NCBI GenBank assembly: GCA_023423415.1
Contig: JAFAFP010000156.1
Span: forward strand, 21,359 to 85,358
Source of the DNA: Pseudomonadota bacterium
GTDB taxonomy: Bacteria > Pseudomonadota > Alphaproteobacteria > Rhizobiales > Xanthobacteraceae
DNA length: 64,000 nt
Direction of reading: 5' to 3'
A program made the translations under genes and the position numbers. How positions within the stretch are numbered: the first letter of the stretch is position 1; each line of letters starts with the position of its first letter. Shown piece by piece: positions 17,635 through 27,263 of the stretch. Under the pieces are notes generated by a model, which saw only the letters and a program-made list of their open reading frames with translations, made no database searches and had not been told where the DNA came from.

Positions 17635-18642
17635 ATGCCGGTACCCGGCGAGACCATCGACACGCTCGAGGACATGATCGTCCGCGCCGCTGAATCGACC
17701 GCGACCCATGCACGAGCGGCGAGGGACGCCGTCGGCACCGTCATTTTTGGTCAGGAACGTGTGGTCGAACAGGCGCTGATTACCATCCTGTCCGGCGGGC
17801 ATGCCCTTCTGGTCGGCGTTCCGGGCCTCGCCAAGACGAAACTTGTGGAAACCATGGGTGTCGTGCTCGGCCTGGATGCCCGGCGCATCCAGTTCACGCC
17901 GGACTTGATGCCGTCGGACATCCTCGGCTCCGAGGTGCTGGAGGAGAATCCCGGCGGCAAGCGCAGCTTCCGGTTCATTCCGGGACCGGTCTTCACGCAG
18001 TTGCTGATGGCTGACGAAATCAACCGTGCCAGCCCGCGGACGCAGTCCGCGCTCCTGCAAGCCATGCAAGAACTTCACGTCACGGTCGCCGGCGCACGCC
18101 ATGACGTCCCGAAGCCGTTCCATGTCCTGGCGACGCAAAATCCACTCGAGCAGGAAGGCACCTATCCGCTGCCGGAAGCGCAGCTCGACCGCTTTCTGAT
18201 GCAGATCGACGTCGACTATCCTGACCGCGACGCCGAACGCCGCATGCTGTTCGACACCACCGGCGCGGAAGAGGCCAAGCCGAAAACGGCGATGACCGCC
18301 GACGAACTGATCGCAGCGCAGCGCCTCGTGCGGCGGCTGCCGGTCGGCGAATCTGTCGTCGAAGCCATCCTTGCGCTTGTCCGTTCGGCTCGCCCCGGGG
18401 ACGGCAATGACGATGTGACGAAGTCCATCGCATGGGGACCCGGCCCGCGCGCCAGCCAAGCATTGATGCTCGCGGTCCGTGCGCGCGCATTGCTCGATGG
18501 CCGGCTCGCACCGTCGATCGACGACGTCGTGGCGCTGGCTGAACCTGTTCTAAAGCACCGGATGGCGTTGACCTTCGCGGCACGCGCCGAAGGTGAAAGC
18601 GTTGAGGCCGTGATCGGCCGATTGAAGTCGCGGCTTGGGTGA
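17635..18642 (+). CDS. MoxR-family AAA+ ATPase
   Basis: A 335-aa MoxR ATPase. Walker A is GVPGLAKTK near residue 65 (the MoxR form has A before K-T), Walker B is LLMADEINRA, and sensor 1 is LATQNPLEQEGTYPLPEAQLDRF, the family hallmark. The ATG at 17635 has AAGGAG seven bases upstream; an ATG six bases earlier sits too close to that site. MoxR proteins act as chaperone-like ATPases, usually with a VWA or DUF58 partner. Here DUF58 follows three bases later, so they probably form a functional pair. Confidence 0.93.
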   Translation: MPVPGETIDTLEDMIVRAAESTATHARAARDAVGTVIFGQERVVEQALITILSGGHALLVGVPGLAKTKLVETMGVVLGLDARRIQFTPDLMPSDILGSEVLEENPGGKRSFRFIPGPVFTQLLMADEINRASPRTQSALLQAMQELHVTVAGARHDVPKPFHVLATQNPLEQEGTYPLPEAQLDRFLMQIDVDYPDRDAERRMLFDTTGAEEAKPKTAMTADELIAAQRLVRRLPVGESVVEAILALVRSARPGDGNDDVTKSIAWGPGPRASQALMLAVRARALLDGRLAPSIDDVVALAEPVLKHRMALTFAARAEGESVEAVIGRLKSRLG

Positions 18643-18645
18643 TCG

Positions 18646-19599
18646 ATGGCGGTCGAGCCAGACACTCGCAAGCTTGAAACCGATGCCGTCCGTCGCGCGA
18701 GCGGCCAGTCACGCACACTTGCCGCCAGTCTGCCGCGGCTGATGCTGGAGGCGCGCCATATCGCGGCCACCATCATTCATGGGCTGCACGGCCGCCGCCG
18801 CGCAGGATCGGGTGAGAATTTCTGGCAATATCGCCGCTTCGTTTCGGGCGAACCGGCGCGCCGCGTCGACTGGCGGCGTTCGGCGCGCGACGATCATCTT
18901 TATGTGCGTGAACAGGAATGGGAAGCCGCGCATACCGTCTGGATCTGGCCGGATCGCTCACCTTCGATGATGTTCACGTCATCGCTGGCGCATGAAAGCA
19001 AGCTTGATCGTACGCTGGTCATCGCCTTTGCGCTTGCGGAAGTCCTTGTTGAAGGCGGCGAACGCGTCGGCATTCCCGGACTAATGCGGCCGACGGCCAG
19101 CCGCAACGTCATCGACAAGATGGCGCAGGCGATGCTGCACGATGGTTCGGAACGCAGCAGCCTGCCGCCCTCGTTCTCTCCTGCGCCCTTGTCGGAAGTC
19201 GTGATGCTGTCCGACTTCTGGAGCCCAATCGCCGAATTCCGCGACACGCTGGCTCAGCTATCCGGCGCGCGTACCAGCATGCATGTCATTCAAGTCGTTG
19301 ATCCGGCTGAAGAAACCTTCCCGTATTCTGGCCGCATCGAATTTCTCGAGCCGGAAGGATTGGGAAGCGTGATCGCCGGGCGGGCCGAGACCTGGCGCGA
19401 AGACTATGTCCGCAAGCTCGCGGAACATCGCGCGTTCATGCGCGTAGAAACCGGCAAGCTCGGCGCGAGCTTCATTATTCATCGCACTGATCGGCCGGCG
19501 AGCGAGCTCGTGCTCGCGCTTCACGCTCGGATGGGCCAGAGCGCGGATGCGGCTCCGGCCAGAACAATGCAGAACAACGAAGCGGAGGCCCGCCCATGA
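18646..19599 (+). CDS. DUF58 domain protein
   Basis: A 317-aa DUF58 protein, the usual MoxR partner. The signature GRRRAGSGENFWQYRRFVSGEPARRVDWRRSARDDHLYVREQEWE lies around residues 47-90 (quoted only in part here: DWRRSARDDHLYVRE). The rest resembles a VWA fold without a clear MIDAS. No membrane segment is seen. It starts three bases after moxR and its stop overlaps the next start as ATGA, which argues for stoichiometric production with the membrane proteins that follow. Confidence 0.9.
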   Translation: MAVEPDTRKLETDAVRRASGQSRTLAASLPRLMLEARHIAATIIHGLHGRRRAGSGENFWQYRRFVSGEPARRVDWRRSARDDHLYVREQEWEAAHTVWIWPDRSPSMMFTSSLAHESKLDRTLVIAFALAEVLVEGGERVGIPGLMRPTASRNVIDKMAQAMLHDGSERSSLPPSFSPAPLSEVVMLSDFWSPIAEFRDTLAQLSGARTSMHVIQVVDPAEETFPYSGRIEFLEPEGLGSVIAGRAETWREDYVRKLAEHRAFMRVETGKLGASFIIHRTDRPASELVLALHARMGQSADAAPARTMQNNEAEARP

Positions 19600-22472
19600 T
19601 CGGCGGATTGCCGCTCGGCTTCGCACAGCCGCTGGTGCTGCTCGGCCTGCTCAGCCTGCCGGTGCTGTGGTGGCTGCTGCGACTGATCCCGCCTCGTCCG
19701 AGACGATTGGCATTCCCGCCGGCACGGTTGCTGTTCGATATCGCGCCGAAGGAAGAGACGCCGGCCCGCACGCCGTGGTGGCTGACGCTGCTCCGCCTGC
19801 TGTTGGCTGCGCTGCTGATCATCGCCGCGGCCGGCCCGTTGTGGAATCCATCGGTTGCGACCTCCGGCGGTTCGACACCGATCGCGTTGCTGATCGACGA
19901 CGGGTGGGCGGCCGCCTCCACCTGGGACGCCCGTATCCGGACCGGCGAGGACATCCTGTCTCGCGCCGAAGCCGACGGACGTGGTGTCGCCATCATCCCA
20001 ATGTCGGAAGCCGGACGCGGCATCACGCTGCAGCAAGCCGCCGCGGCGCGCGTGCAACTGCGTCAACTGACGCCGAAGCCGCATGCGGTTGAACGCACGG
20101 AAGCGTTGCCGGCATTGTCGCGCTTCTTGAACACCACGACGGATGCGGAATTGATATGGCTGTCGGACGGTGTGCATCTCGGACGCGCCGATGAATTCAT
20201 CTCCGGCCTGACCAGTCTGATCGGCAACCGCATCATGACGGTTGTCGAAGGCGGCATTTCGCCCCCGCTGTCGCTGAATGCGGCCGACAATGCGGCGGGC
20301 GCTCTCACCGTGAAGATTCAACGCGCAACAGCCGGTGACTCGCAAACCGGCATCGTGCGCGGACTCGATCTGAAGGGCCTGCCGCTTGGCGAAGCTCGCT
20401 TCGTCATCAAATCCGGCGAACGAGAAGCGACATCGACTTTCGATCTGCCGGTCGAAATCCGCAACGACATCGCGCGCCTCGAAATCACTGGCGAACGTTC
20501 GGCCGGCGCGGTGCAGTTGCTCGACAAGCGCTGGCGCCGCCGCAGCGTCGGCGTCATCACCGGCGCGACCGCGGATACGGCGCAGCCCCTGCTCGCCTCC
20601 ACCTTCTATCTGCAGCGTGCGCTGTCACCCTTCGCCGATGTGCGGATGGGTGAGCGCGTGTCGCCGTCCGAAGCCGTGGTGCGGTTTCTCGACCAGAACG
20701 TACCGATGCTGATCCTTGCCGATGTCGGCAATGTTGTCGGCGTTGCGCGTGATCGCCTGACCAAATGGATCGAGGATGGCGGCGTGCTGGTGCGGTTCGC
20801 GGGGCCTCGCCTGGCCGCTTCCGACGACGATCTCGTTCCGGTTCGTTTGCGGCGCGGTGGCCGCACGCTGGGCGGCTCCCTATCGTGGGAGAAGCCGCAG
20901 CCCCTGTCCGCTTTTTCGAACGACGGCCCATTCGGCGGCATGGCCGTGCCGGGCGACGTCACAGTCAGCCGTCAGGTGCTGGCAGAGCCTGAGGCGGGTC
21001 TGGCGGAACGAAGCTGGGCCACCCTCAACGACGGCACGCCGCTCGTCACCGGTGCACGTCGCGGCAAAGGCATGATCGTGCTGTTCCATGTCACCGCCGA
21101 CACGCGCTGGTCCGATCTGCCGCTATCAGGCGCCTTCGTGGACATGCTGAAACGTCTCGTCGCAATGGCGGGCACGAACGTCACGGGAGAGCAAGCCGCG
21201 ACCGAACGCGATCGCGAAACGCTCGCGCCGGCTCGCACGCTCGACGGCTTTGGCGCCTTCAGCGCGCCACCTGGGAGTGCCAAGCCGGTGCCGGCAAACT
21301 ACGCGAACCGCGCCACGGGTGAATTTCCCCCCGGCTTTTACGGACCACCGGAAGGATTACTGGCCGTGAACACACTAACCGCGGCCGACAAGCCGGAGGC
21401 TCTCGACATCTCGTCCTTGAACGCGCGCCGCGATGTCTATCGGCTGACGGAGCCACTCGATCTGCGCGGCCCGATCTTCCTTGCCGGTCTCGCTTTGTTG
21501 CTGATCGATGCGCTTGTTGTGTTCTGGCTCGCGGGCGGTATCGGACGGCTGACTCGGCAACGCCGTCGCGCTGTTGCGTCAGGGATTGCCCTCGCCCTGA
21601 TGTTGTCGGGCATGCCCGTCCCATCTCCGGCGGACGCGCAAACTGTGCCGCAAGCGCAGCGGCAAACTGCGGCACCGGCGAAGTCCGGGCTGTCCGCCGC
21701 CGACGAGTTCGCCATGAAGTCGGCGCTGGAGACCAAGCTCGCCTATGTCATCACTGGAGACGCCGAAACCGATGCTGTCAGCAAGGCGGGCCTCAGCGGT
21801 TTGACGCTGTTTCTCGCACAGCGCACGGCCCTTGAGGGGGGCGATCCTGTCGGGCTTGACCTCACTCGCGACGAACTCAACTTCTTTCCGCTGATCTACT
21901 GGCCGATCGTACCGAACGCACCAAAACCTTCGCCCGAAGCCTTGGCCCGCATCGACGCCTACATGAAGCAGGGCGGCACAGTGTTATTCGACACGCGCGA
22001 TGCGATCATGGCGCCGCCTGGCCCCGGCGGCGAAGCCCGTAGCCCCGGCATGGTGGCGTTGCGGCAAATCCTGTCGTCGCTTGATATCCCCGAGCTTGAG
22101 CCGGTATCGAAAGATCACGTGCTCACAAAGACCTTCTTCCTGCTGCGGGACTTCCCCGGCCGCTTCAATGGCGGTCAACTCTGGGTCGAAGCCCTGCCGA
22201 CGCAGGACGACGTCGATAACGAAGCCGAAAACCAGCGCCCTGCCCGCGCCGGCGACGGCGTCTCGTCGATCCTCATCACATCGAACGATCTGGCCGGCGC
22301 ATGGGCGATGCGCTCGGACGGCCAGCAGATGCTGCCGATGGTGTCGAACGAACCGCGTCAGCGTGAGATGGCCTACCGGGCCGGCGTCAACATCGTCATG
22401 TACACGCTGACCGGAAACTACAAAGCCGATCAGGTTCACATTCCGGCCTTGCTGGAACGGCTGGGGCAATGA
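19596..22472 (+). CDS. BatA-like / DUF4159 membrane protein
   Basis: A 958-aa protein. The N-terminus has the BatA-type double membrane domain (PLVLLGLLSLPVLWWLLRLI, then RLLLAALLIIAAAGPLW), with a short RRLAFPPARLLF linker. A long periplasmic-like region follows, then further hydrophobic segments near residues 620-640 (PIFLAGLALLLIDALVVFWLA) and 655-670. The last ~250 residues match the DUF4159 domain (ALETKLAYVITGDAETD to NIVMYTLTGNYKADQ), related to glutamine-amidotransferase-like folds. It belongs to the MoxR-DUF58 operon; homologous arrangements are common in Hyphomicrobiales, but the function is not established to my knowledge. Confidence 0.85.
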   Translation: MIGGLPLGFAQPLVLLGLLSLPVLWWLLRLIPPRPRRLAFPPARLLFDIAPKEETPARTPWWLTLLRLLLAALLIIAAAGPLWNPSVATSGGSTPIALLIDDGWAAASTWDARIRTGEDILSRAEADGRGVAIIPMSEAGRGITLQQAAAARVQLRQLTPKPHAVERTEALPALSRFLNTTTDAELIWLSDGVHLGRADEFISGLTSLIGNRIMTVVEGGISPPLSLNAADNAAGALTVKIQRATAGDSQTGIVRGLDLKGLPLGEARFVIKSGEREATSTFDLPVEIRNDIARLEITGERSAGAVQLLDKRWRRRSVGVITGATADTAQPLLASTFYLQRALSPFADVRMGERVSPSEAVVRFLDQNVPMLILADVGNVVGVARDRLTKWIEDGGVLVRFAGPRLAASDDDLVPVRLRRGGRTLGGSLSWEKPQPLSAFSNDGPFGGMAVPGDVTVSRQVLAEPEAGLAERSWATLNDGTPLVTGARRGKGMIVLFHVTADTRWSDLPLSGAFVDMLKRLVAMAGTNVTGEQAATERDRETLAPARTLDGFGAFSAPPGSAKPVPANYANRATGEFPPGFYGPPEGLLAVNTLTAADKPEALDISSLNARRDVYRLTEPLDLRGPIFLAGLALLLIDALVVFWLAGGIGRLTRQRRRAVASGIALALMLSGMPVPSPADAQTVPQAQRQTAAPAKSGLSAADEFAMKSALETKLAYVITGDAETDAVSKAGLSGLTLFLAQRTALEGGDPVGLDLTRDELNFFPLIYWPIVPNAPKPSPEALARIDAYMKQGGTVLFDTRDAIMAPPGPGGEARSPGMVALRQILSSLDIPELEPVSKDHVLTKTFFLLRDFPGRFNGGQLWVEALPTQDDVDNEAENQRPARAGDGVSSILITSNDLAGAWAMRSDGQQMLPMVSNEPRQREMAYRAGVNIVMYTLTGNYKADQVHIPALLERLGQ

Positions 22473-22496
22473 AGGCGATCGCGCACACACTCCATA

Positions 22497-22607
22497 CCTC
22501 CCCCTGCAAGGGGGAGGTCGTCGCACGAAGTGCGGCGGGTGGGGGTCTTGTTTGTTGCTTGACCCCTCCCCGGCGTTTCACGCCGACCCTCCCCTTTCAG
22601 GGGAGGG
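22497..22607. repeat. Compound palindromic repeat between operon genes
   Basis: Three successive hairpins: CCTCCCCCT/AGGGGGAGG (22497-22517), CGGCG/CGCCG (22571-22585) and CCCTCCCC/GGGGAGGG (22587-22607), joined by a G-rich linker. This is the type of dispersed intergenic repeat common in Bradyrhizobium-like genomes. It fills nearly the whole 151-base gap between two co-directional membrane-protein genes. Confidence 0.8.
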
Positions 22608-22623
22608 ATAAGGAAGATCATCG

Positions 22624-24690
22624 ATGAATTTCGGCATCGCTTTCGCACCGCTTGTCCCGACCTACATCCTGTGGGCTGCGGCGATCGTTGCCCTGATCAT
22701 GTCTGCGCTGCTGCTTGTGATCCGCAGCCGCGGCGCACTGGTGCGCGCAACTGCATTTGCTCTCCTGATCCTTGCGCTGGCGAACCCATCTTTCACACGC
22801 GAAGACCGTGACCCGATCCCCTCCGTGGTTGCCGTCGTGATCGACAAAAGCCCGAGCCAGGGCTTTGGCGAGCGCGCAAAACAGACCGAAGAAGCGCGCA
22901 CCGCGCTGAGTGAGCGGCTGGCGCGCATTCCCAATCTCGACGTACGCGTCGTGGAAGCCGGCGTTGCCGATGGCGAGACCGACGGCACACGGTTGTTCAA
23001 CGCACTCGGCGCGGCTCTGGCCGATGTGCCGCCGGACCGTATTGCGGGAGCCTTCCTGATTACTGACGGCCGCGTGCATGACGTGCCGACCGATGCGTCT
23101 GCGCTCGGCTTCTCCGCACCGTTGCATGCGCTGATCACCGGCGTCGCCAATGACCGCGACCGCAGGGTCGTGCTGACCACCGCGCCGCGTTTCGGCATTG
23201 TCGGTCAGTCGCAGACCATCGCCTTCCGCGTCGAGGATCAAGGCGTCGGCCGCTCGACGGCGCGCATCACCGTACGCCGCGACGGCGAACAGATCGAAAC
23301 GCGCAACGTCAACACCAATGCCCCGGTGCGGGTGCAGATCCCGATCCCGCATGCTGGGCCGAACATCGTCGAAATCGAAGCTGCGCCACTCGACAATGAA
23401 CTGACGGCGGTGAACAACCGCGCTGTCGTGTCGATCGACGGCGTGCGCGACAAGCTGCGTGTGCTTCTTGTTTCCGGCGAACCGCATGCCGGCGAGCGGA
23501 CATGGCGCAACCTGCTCAAGTCCGACGCGTCGGTCGATCTCGTGCATTTCACGATTCTGCGTCCGCCGGAAAAGCAGGACGGCACACCGATCAACGAATT
23601 GTCGTTGATCGCCTTTCCGACGCGCGAACTGTTCCAGCAGAAGATCGGCGAGTTCAACCTCATCATCTTCGACCGCTATGCCCGACAAGGCGTGCTGCCG
23701 ATCGTCTACTTCGACAACATCGCCCGTTATGTGCGTGACGGCGGCGCGGTGCTGATCGCAGCCGGTCCCGATTACGCGAGCCCAACCTCGCTCTGGCGCA
23801 CACCGCTCGACGCGGTGCTGCCGGCCGAGCCGAGCGGCTCGATGATCGAGCGCCCGTTTCATGCGCGGCTGAGCGACATCGGCAAGCGCCATCCGGTCAC
23901 TCGTGCTCTGGAAGGCGCCGGCGAAGAGCCGCCGCACTGGAGCCGTTGGTTCCGCTTGGTCGATACCCGCAACAGTCAAGGCAGTGCGGTGATGGAAGGG
24001 CCGGACGGCAAGCCACTTCTGGTCCTGTCCCGCGAAGGCGAAGGACGCGTGGCGTTGCTGCTATCGGATCACATCTGGCTGTGGGCCCGCGGTTTTGAAG
24101 GCGGCGGCCCGCATCTCGATCTTTTGCGTCGGCTGTCGCACTGGCTGATGAAGCAGCCGGATCTCGAAGAAGAAGCATTGCGCGTGGTGGCGCGCGGCCG
24201 CGATCTCACGATCGAGCGGCAGACGATGGCAGAAGCGGTCGAACCCGTGACGGTGACGACACCATCGGGCGCAACACGGACGGTGACGCTCCAGCAGGCA
24301 GAGCCCGGCCTCTGGCGCGGCGCAACACCGGCCAACGAACTCGGCCTGTGGCGCGCCACCGACGGCAAACTGACGACGCTGGTGAATGTCGGTCCGGTCA
24401 ACCCGCGCGAATTTGCCGAAGTCACCTCGACCACCGATGTGCTGCGTCCGCTCAGCAATGCGACCGGCGGCGACGCGCGGCGACTGGACGACAATGGCTC
24501 GCTCAATGTCCCGCGCATCGTGGGCGTGCGCTCCAGCGAGACGTTCCGCGGCGACGACTGGATGGGTCTGAGGCTGCGTGATGCCAGCGTGTTGCGCGGC
24601 ATCGGCGTGCTGCCGATCTTCGCCGGCCTGCTCGGCCTGCTGCTGTTGATCGGCTCGCTGGCGGCGACTTGGGCTAGAGAGGGGCGGTAG
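22624..24690 (+). CDS. Membrane protein with VWA/glutamine-amidotransferase-like periplasmic region
   Basis: A 688-aa protein with two N-terminal membrane segments (YILWAAAIVALIMSALLLVI and LVRATAFALLILALANPSF), a C-terminal one (FAGLLGLLLLIGSLAATWA), and a large domain between. VVAVVIDKSPSQGF near residue 70 resembles the beginning of a VWA domain (DxSxS degenerate to DKSPS). Middle segments such as NLIIFDRYARQGVLPIVYFDNIARYVRDGG resemble the amidotransferase-like domain of such proteins. It follows the DUF4159 gene and very probably functions with MoxR and DUF58, though the repeat at 22497-22607 may uncouple expression. Confidence 0.75.
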   Translation: MNFGIAFAPLVPTYILWAAAIVALIMSALLLVIRSRGALVRATAFALLILALANPSFTREDRDPIPSVVAVVIDKSPSQGFGERAKQTEEARTALSERLARIPNLDVRVVEAGVADGETDGTRLFNALGAALADVPPDRIAGAFLITDGRVHDVPTDASALGFSAPLHALITGVANDRDRRVVLTTAPRFGIVGQSQTIAFRVEDQGVGRSTARITVRRDGEQIETRNVNTNAPVRVQIPIPHAGPNIVEIEAAPLDNELTAVNNRAVVSIDGVRDKLRVLLVSGEPHAGERTWRNLLKSDASVDLVHFTILRPPEKQDGTPINELSLIAFPTRELFQQKIGEFNLIIFDRYARQGVLPIVYFDNIARYVRDGGAVLIAAGPDYASPTSLWRTPLDAVLPAEPSGSMIERPFHARLSDIGKRHPVTRALEGAGEEPPHWSRWFRLVDTRNSQGSAVMEGPDGKPLLVLSREGEGRVALLLSDHIWLWARGFEGGGPHLDLLRRLSHWLMKQPDLEEEALRVVARGRDLTIERQTMAEAVEPVTVTTPSGATRTVTLQQAEPGLWRGATPANELGLWRATDGKLTTLVNVGPVNPREFAEVTSTTDVLRPLSNATGGDARRLDDNGSLNVPRIVGVRSSETFRGDDWMGLRLRDASVLRGIGVLPIFAGLLGLLLLIGSLAATWAREGR

Positions 24691-24701
24691 CTTGCCTTAT
24701 C

Positions 24702-24721
24702 CCTCGCCGCTTGCGGGGAGG
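24702..24721. terminator. Hairpin between convergent genes
   Basis: CCTCGCCGC, TT, GCGGGGAGG: a 9-bp stem with one mismatch between the ends of the membrane protein and GNAT genes. It could terminate transcription or be a fragment of the same repeat family seen at 22497. Confidence 0.4.
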
Positions 24722-24723
24722 AA

Positions 24724-25233
24724 TCAAGCCTCCGGCCAATCCGGGCGGACAACCCCGCTGACACCTTCGAACGCGCCATCGGTCAACTCGACGAACAGCA
24801 GCCGCGCCGGATCGACCGGCCCCGGCATTGTCACACGGTTACGCGGAGTGCGTTTAAAGCCAACACGGGCGTAATAGGGCTCGTCGCCCACCAGGATGAT
24901 CAGCTTGTGACCGCGATCCCTGGCTTCTGCCAGAGCGCGCTGCAACAACGCGAAACCGATGCCGCGGTCCCTGAACGGCGGCTCGAGCGTGAGCGGACCG
25001 AGAAGCAGAGCCTTGTTCTCGCCGATCCGCACTGGAGAGAGCCGGATTGAGCCGACCAGCAAGGTGCCGATACGCGCGGTGAAGGACAGCGCCAGGTCGT
25101 GCCCGATGCCCTCGCGGATCCTGAAGGCCGTGCGCGCAAAGCGTCCCGGACCGAAGGTGCGCTCGTGCAGACGCTCGATCGCCAGTGCGTCCTCTTCAGC
25201 TTCCGGCAGGATGGTGATGGATAGGTCGGTCAT
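24724..25233 (-). CDS. GNAT family N-acetyltransferase
   Basis: A 169-aa GNAT acetyltransferase of the YhbS-like type. The acetyl-CoA-binding motif A is in the RDRGIGFALLQRALAEAR stretch (R/Q-x-x-G-x-G/A form) at about residues 89-106, preceded by LLLGPLTLEP and followed by VGDEPYYARVGFKR. The substrate cannot be read from the sequence; YhbS-like proteins may act on small molecules. It is transcribed away from the next gene, with a 158-base divergent region. Confidence 0.85.
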   Translation of the reverse strand: MTDLSITILPEAEEDALAIERLHERTFGPGRFARTAFRIREGIGHDLALSFTARIGTLLVGSIRLSPVRIGENKALLLGPLTLEPPFRDRGIGFALLQRALAEARDRGHKLIILVGDEPYYARVGFKRTPRNRVTMPGPVDPARLLFVELTDGAFEGVSGVVRPDWPEA

Positions 25234-25391
25234 GCGGGGATCGATCGTGGCGGCCGAACGCCGATTAGCACCTGACGCGCGCGAAATCCATCGGCCCGAT
25301 CGATGATTTTGCCGTCGGGTGCCTGACCCCTGGGGGACTTGGCGCAGGCAGCCGGCTCCGCCATATCAGTCCGGCAATCGGGGAGCGAACG

Positions 25392-26372
25392 ATGGGTTAC
25401 TTTCTTGACGGTATTTGGCATGACCAGTGGTACGACACCGCCGAGACGAGAGGCCGCTTCCAGCGCGAGGCATCGCGTTTTCACAACTGGATCACGGCCG
25501 ATGGGGCCGCGGGACCAACCGGCGAAGGCGGCTTCAAGGCCGAGCCGGACCGCTATCATCTCTACGTGTCGCTCGCCTGTCCCTGGGCGCACCGCACGCT
25601 GATCTTCCGCAAGCTGAAGAAGCTGGAAAACCTGATCTCGGTCTCGGTCGTCTCGCCGATGATGTTCGAGCGCGGCTGGACCTTCAACGAAGGCGAAGGT
25701 TCGAGCGGCGACGCGCTTTATCATTCGAGCACGCTCGGCGACATCTATCTGAAGGCCAATCCGAAATATTCGGGCCGTGTCACCGTGCCGGTGCTGTGGG
25801 ACAAGCAGCGCGGCACGATCGTCAACAATGAATCGTCCGAGATCATCCGCATGCTCAACAGCGCGTTCAATGCGCTGACCGGCGACACGACGGATTTCTA
25901 TCCGGCGGCGTTGCGGACCGAAATCGATGACATCAACAAGCGCGTCTATGAAACAGTGAACAACGGCGTCTATCGCTGTGGCTTTGCGACGACGCAGGAC
26001 GCCTATGAGGAAGCCTTCGCGCAGTTGTTTGAAACGCTGGACGAACTGGAAGCCCGGCTCGGGGTACAGCGTTATCTTGCGGGCCGCAGTGTGACCGAAG
26101 CAGACTGGCGGCTCTTCCCAACGCTGATCCGCTTCGACGCCGTCTATGTCGGCCACTTCAAGTGCAACCTGCGGCGCATCGACGATTATCCGAACCTGTC
26201 GAACTACATGCGCGAGCTTTATCAATGGCCGGGCATCAGCGACACCGTGAACATCGATCAGATCAAGCGGCACTATTACGGCAGCCACAAGGGCATCAAT
26301 CCGACCGGCATCGTTCCGGTCGGACCGGCGCTGGATTTCGAGCGTCCGCATGATCGCGGACGATTTGGCTGA
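25392..26372 (+). CDS. Glutathionyl-hydroquinone reductase (Xi-class GST)
   Basis: A 326-aa Xi-class glutathione transferase of the YqjG/PcpF/ECM4 family, which reduces glutathionyl-hydroquinones to hydroquinone and GSH. The catalytic cysteine is in LYVSLACPWAHRTLIFR near residue 60, and VPVLWDKQRGTIVNNESSEIIRML forms the rest of the glutathione site. The C-terminal helical domain has GCxxxxQxYEEAF-like text (CGFATTQDAYEEAFAQLF) and LAGRSVTEADWRLFPTLIRFD. The ATG at 25392 follows GGGAG. No aromatic-pathway gene is adjacent, so it is probably a housekeeping quinone-protection enzyme. Confidence 0.94.
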   Translation: MGYFLDGIWHDQWYDTAETRGRFQREASRFHNWITADGAAGPTGEGGFKAEPDRYHLYVSLACPWAHRTLIFRKLKKLENLISVSVVSPMMFERGWTFNEGEGSSGDALYHSSTLGDIYLKANPKYSGRVTVPVLWDKQRGTIVNNESSEIIRMLNSAFNALTGDTTDFYPAALRTEIDDINKRVYETVNNGVYRCGFATTQDAYEEAFAQLFETLDELEARLGVQRYLAGRSVTEADWRLFPTLIRFDAVYVGHFKCNLRRIDDYPNLSNYMRELYQWPGISDTVNIDQIKRHYYGSHKGINPTGIVPVGPALDFERPHDRGRFG

Positions 26373-26381
26373 AAAACGCGC

Positions 26382-27263
26382 TCAGACCGCTGGGGCGATG
26401 CGCGTATTCGCAGCCGCCATCCGGGACATCGCGACCCGGTCGGTCGGTATCGCTGCGTTGGCGGGTGTGTAAAGTCCGCGACGATCCGCGACGATGCTGA
26501 ACGCCTGCGTCAGGCCGATCGTCGTCTCCGCAGAGCCGAGAACCAGATAACCATCCGCCGCGGTGACGCGAGCCAGCCGGTCCAGAATATCGGATTTGGT
26601 CGGCTGGTCGAAATAGATCAGCACATTGCGGCACATCACCAGGTCGAAGGTCCCCAGCCGCGAGAAATCGTTGAGGAGATTGAGCGGCCGGAACTGGACC
26701 ATGCTGCGGATATGCGGCGCGATCTGCCATAGATCGCCCGACTGCGTGAAATACTTCAGCAGCATCTGGATCGGCAATCCGCGTTGCACCTCGAACTGGC
26801 TGTAGATGCCCGCCTTCGCCTTCTCCAGAACCGGCTTTGACAAATCGGTCGCGAGGATCTCGATCCGGAATCCGTCGAGCGCATGCCCCATCTCCTGCAG
26901 CAGCATCGCCAGGGAATAAGGCTCCTGCCCTGTGGACGCGGCGGCGCACCAGATCCGGATGCGCTTGTTGTGCGACCGCGCGGCGAGAAGGGATGGGATA
27001 ATGAATGACTTGAAATGATCAAACGGAATTCGGTCGCGAAAGAAGAAAGTCTCGTTGGTGGTCATGGCCTCGACCACCTCGACGGTCAGGACCTCGTCAT
27101 CGAGCCGCAATTGACGGACAATATCCGACAAGTTTGCATAGCCGCGGCGGAGCGCAATCGGCAGCAGGCGGCTTTCGAGCAGATACTGCTTGTCCGCCGC
27201 CAGCATGAGACCCGAGCGCTGCTTCAACAGCTTGCGGATGAAATCGTAATCCGATGGCGTCAC
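26382..27263 (-). CDS. cheR: Chemotaxis protein methyltransferase CheR
   Basis: A 293-aa SAM-dependent methyltransferase that methylates glutamates on chemoreceptors. The N-terminal helical domain (DYDFIRKLLKQRSGLML) precedes the Rossmann domain with IRIWCAAASTGQEPYSLAMLL (motif I), EILATDLSKPVLEKAK (motif II) and FDLVMCRNVLIYFD. The GTG at 27263 overlaps the cheB stop as GTGA and gives the normal N-terminus. No C-terminal pentapeptide-binding TPR extension is present. It ends the chemotaxis operon. Confidence 0.95.
   Translation of the reverse strand: MTPSDYDFIRKLLKQRSGLMLAADKQYLLESRLLPIALRRGYANLSDIVRQLRLDDEVLTVEVVEAMTTNETFFFRDRIPFDHFKSFIIPSLLAARSHNKRIRIWCAAASTGQEPYSLAMLLQEMGHALDGFRIEILATDLSKPVLEKAKAGIYSQFEVQRGLPIQMLLKYFTQSGDLWQIAPHIRSMVQFRPLNLLNDFSRLGTFDLVMCRNVLIYFDQPTKSDILDRLARVTAADGYLVLGSAETTIGLTQAFSIVADRRGLYTPANAAIPTDRVAMSRMAAANTRIAPAV

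Noticed and set aside
22497..22607. CRISPR-like or riboswitch-like structure
   Set aside because: The hairpins differ from one another and have no regular spacers; they fit a dispersed palindromic repeat instead.
22618..23979. 453-codon frame antisense to the VWA-like membrane gene
   Set aside because: It overlaps a gene with clear membrane segments and domain text; no independent evidence.
25230..26351. 373-codon frame antisense to the glutathionyl-hydroquinone reductase
   Set aside because: Fully inside a gene with a certain catalytic motif.
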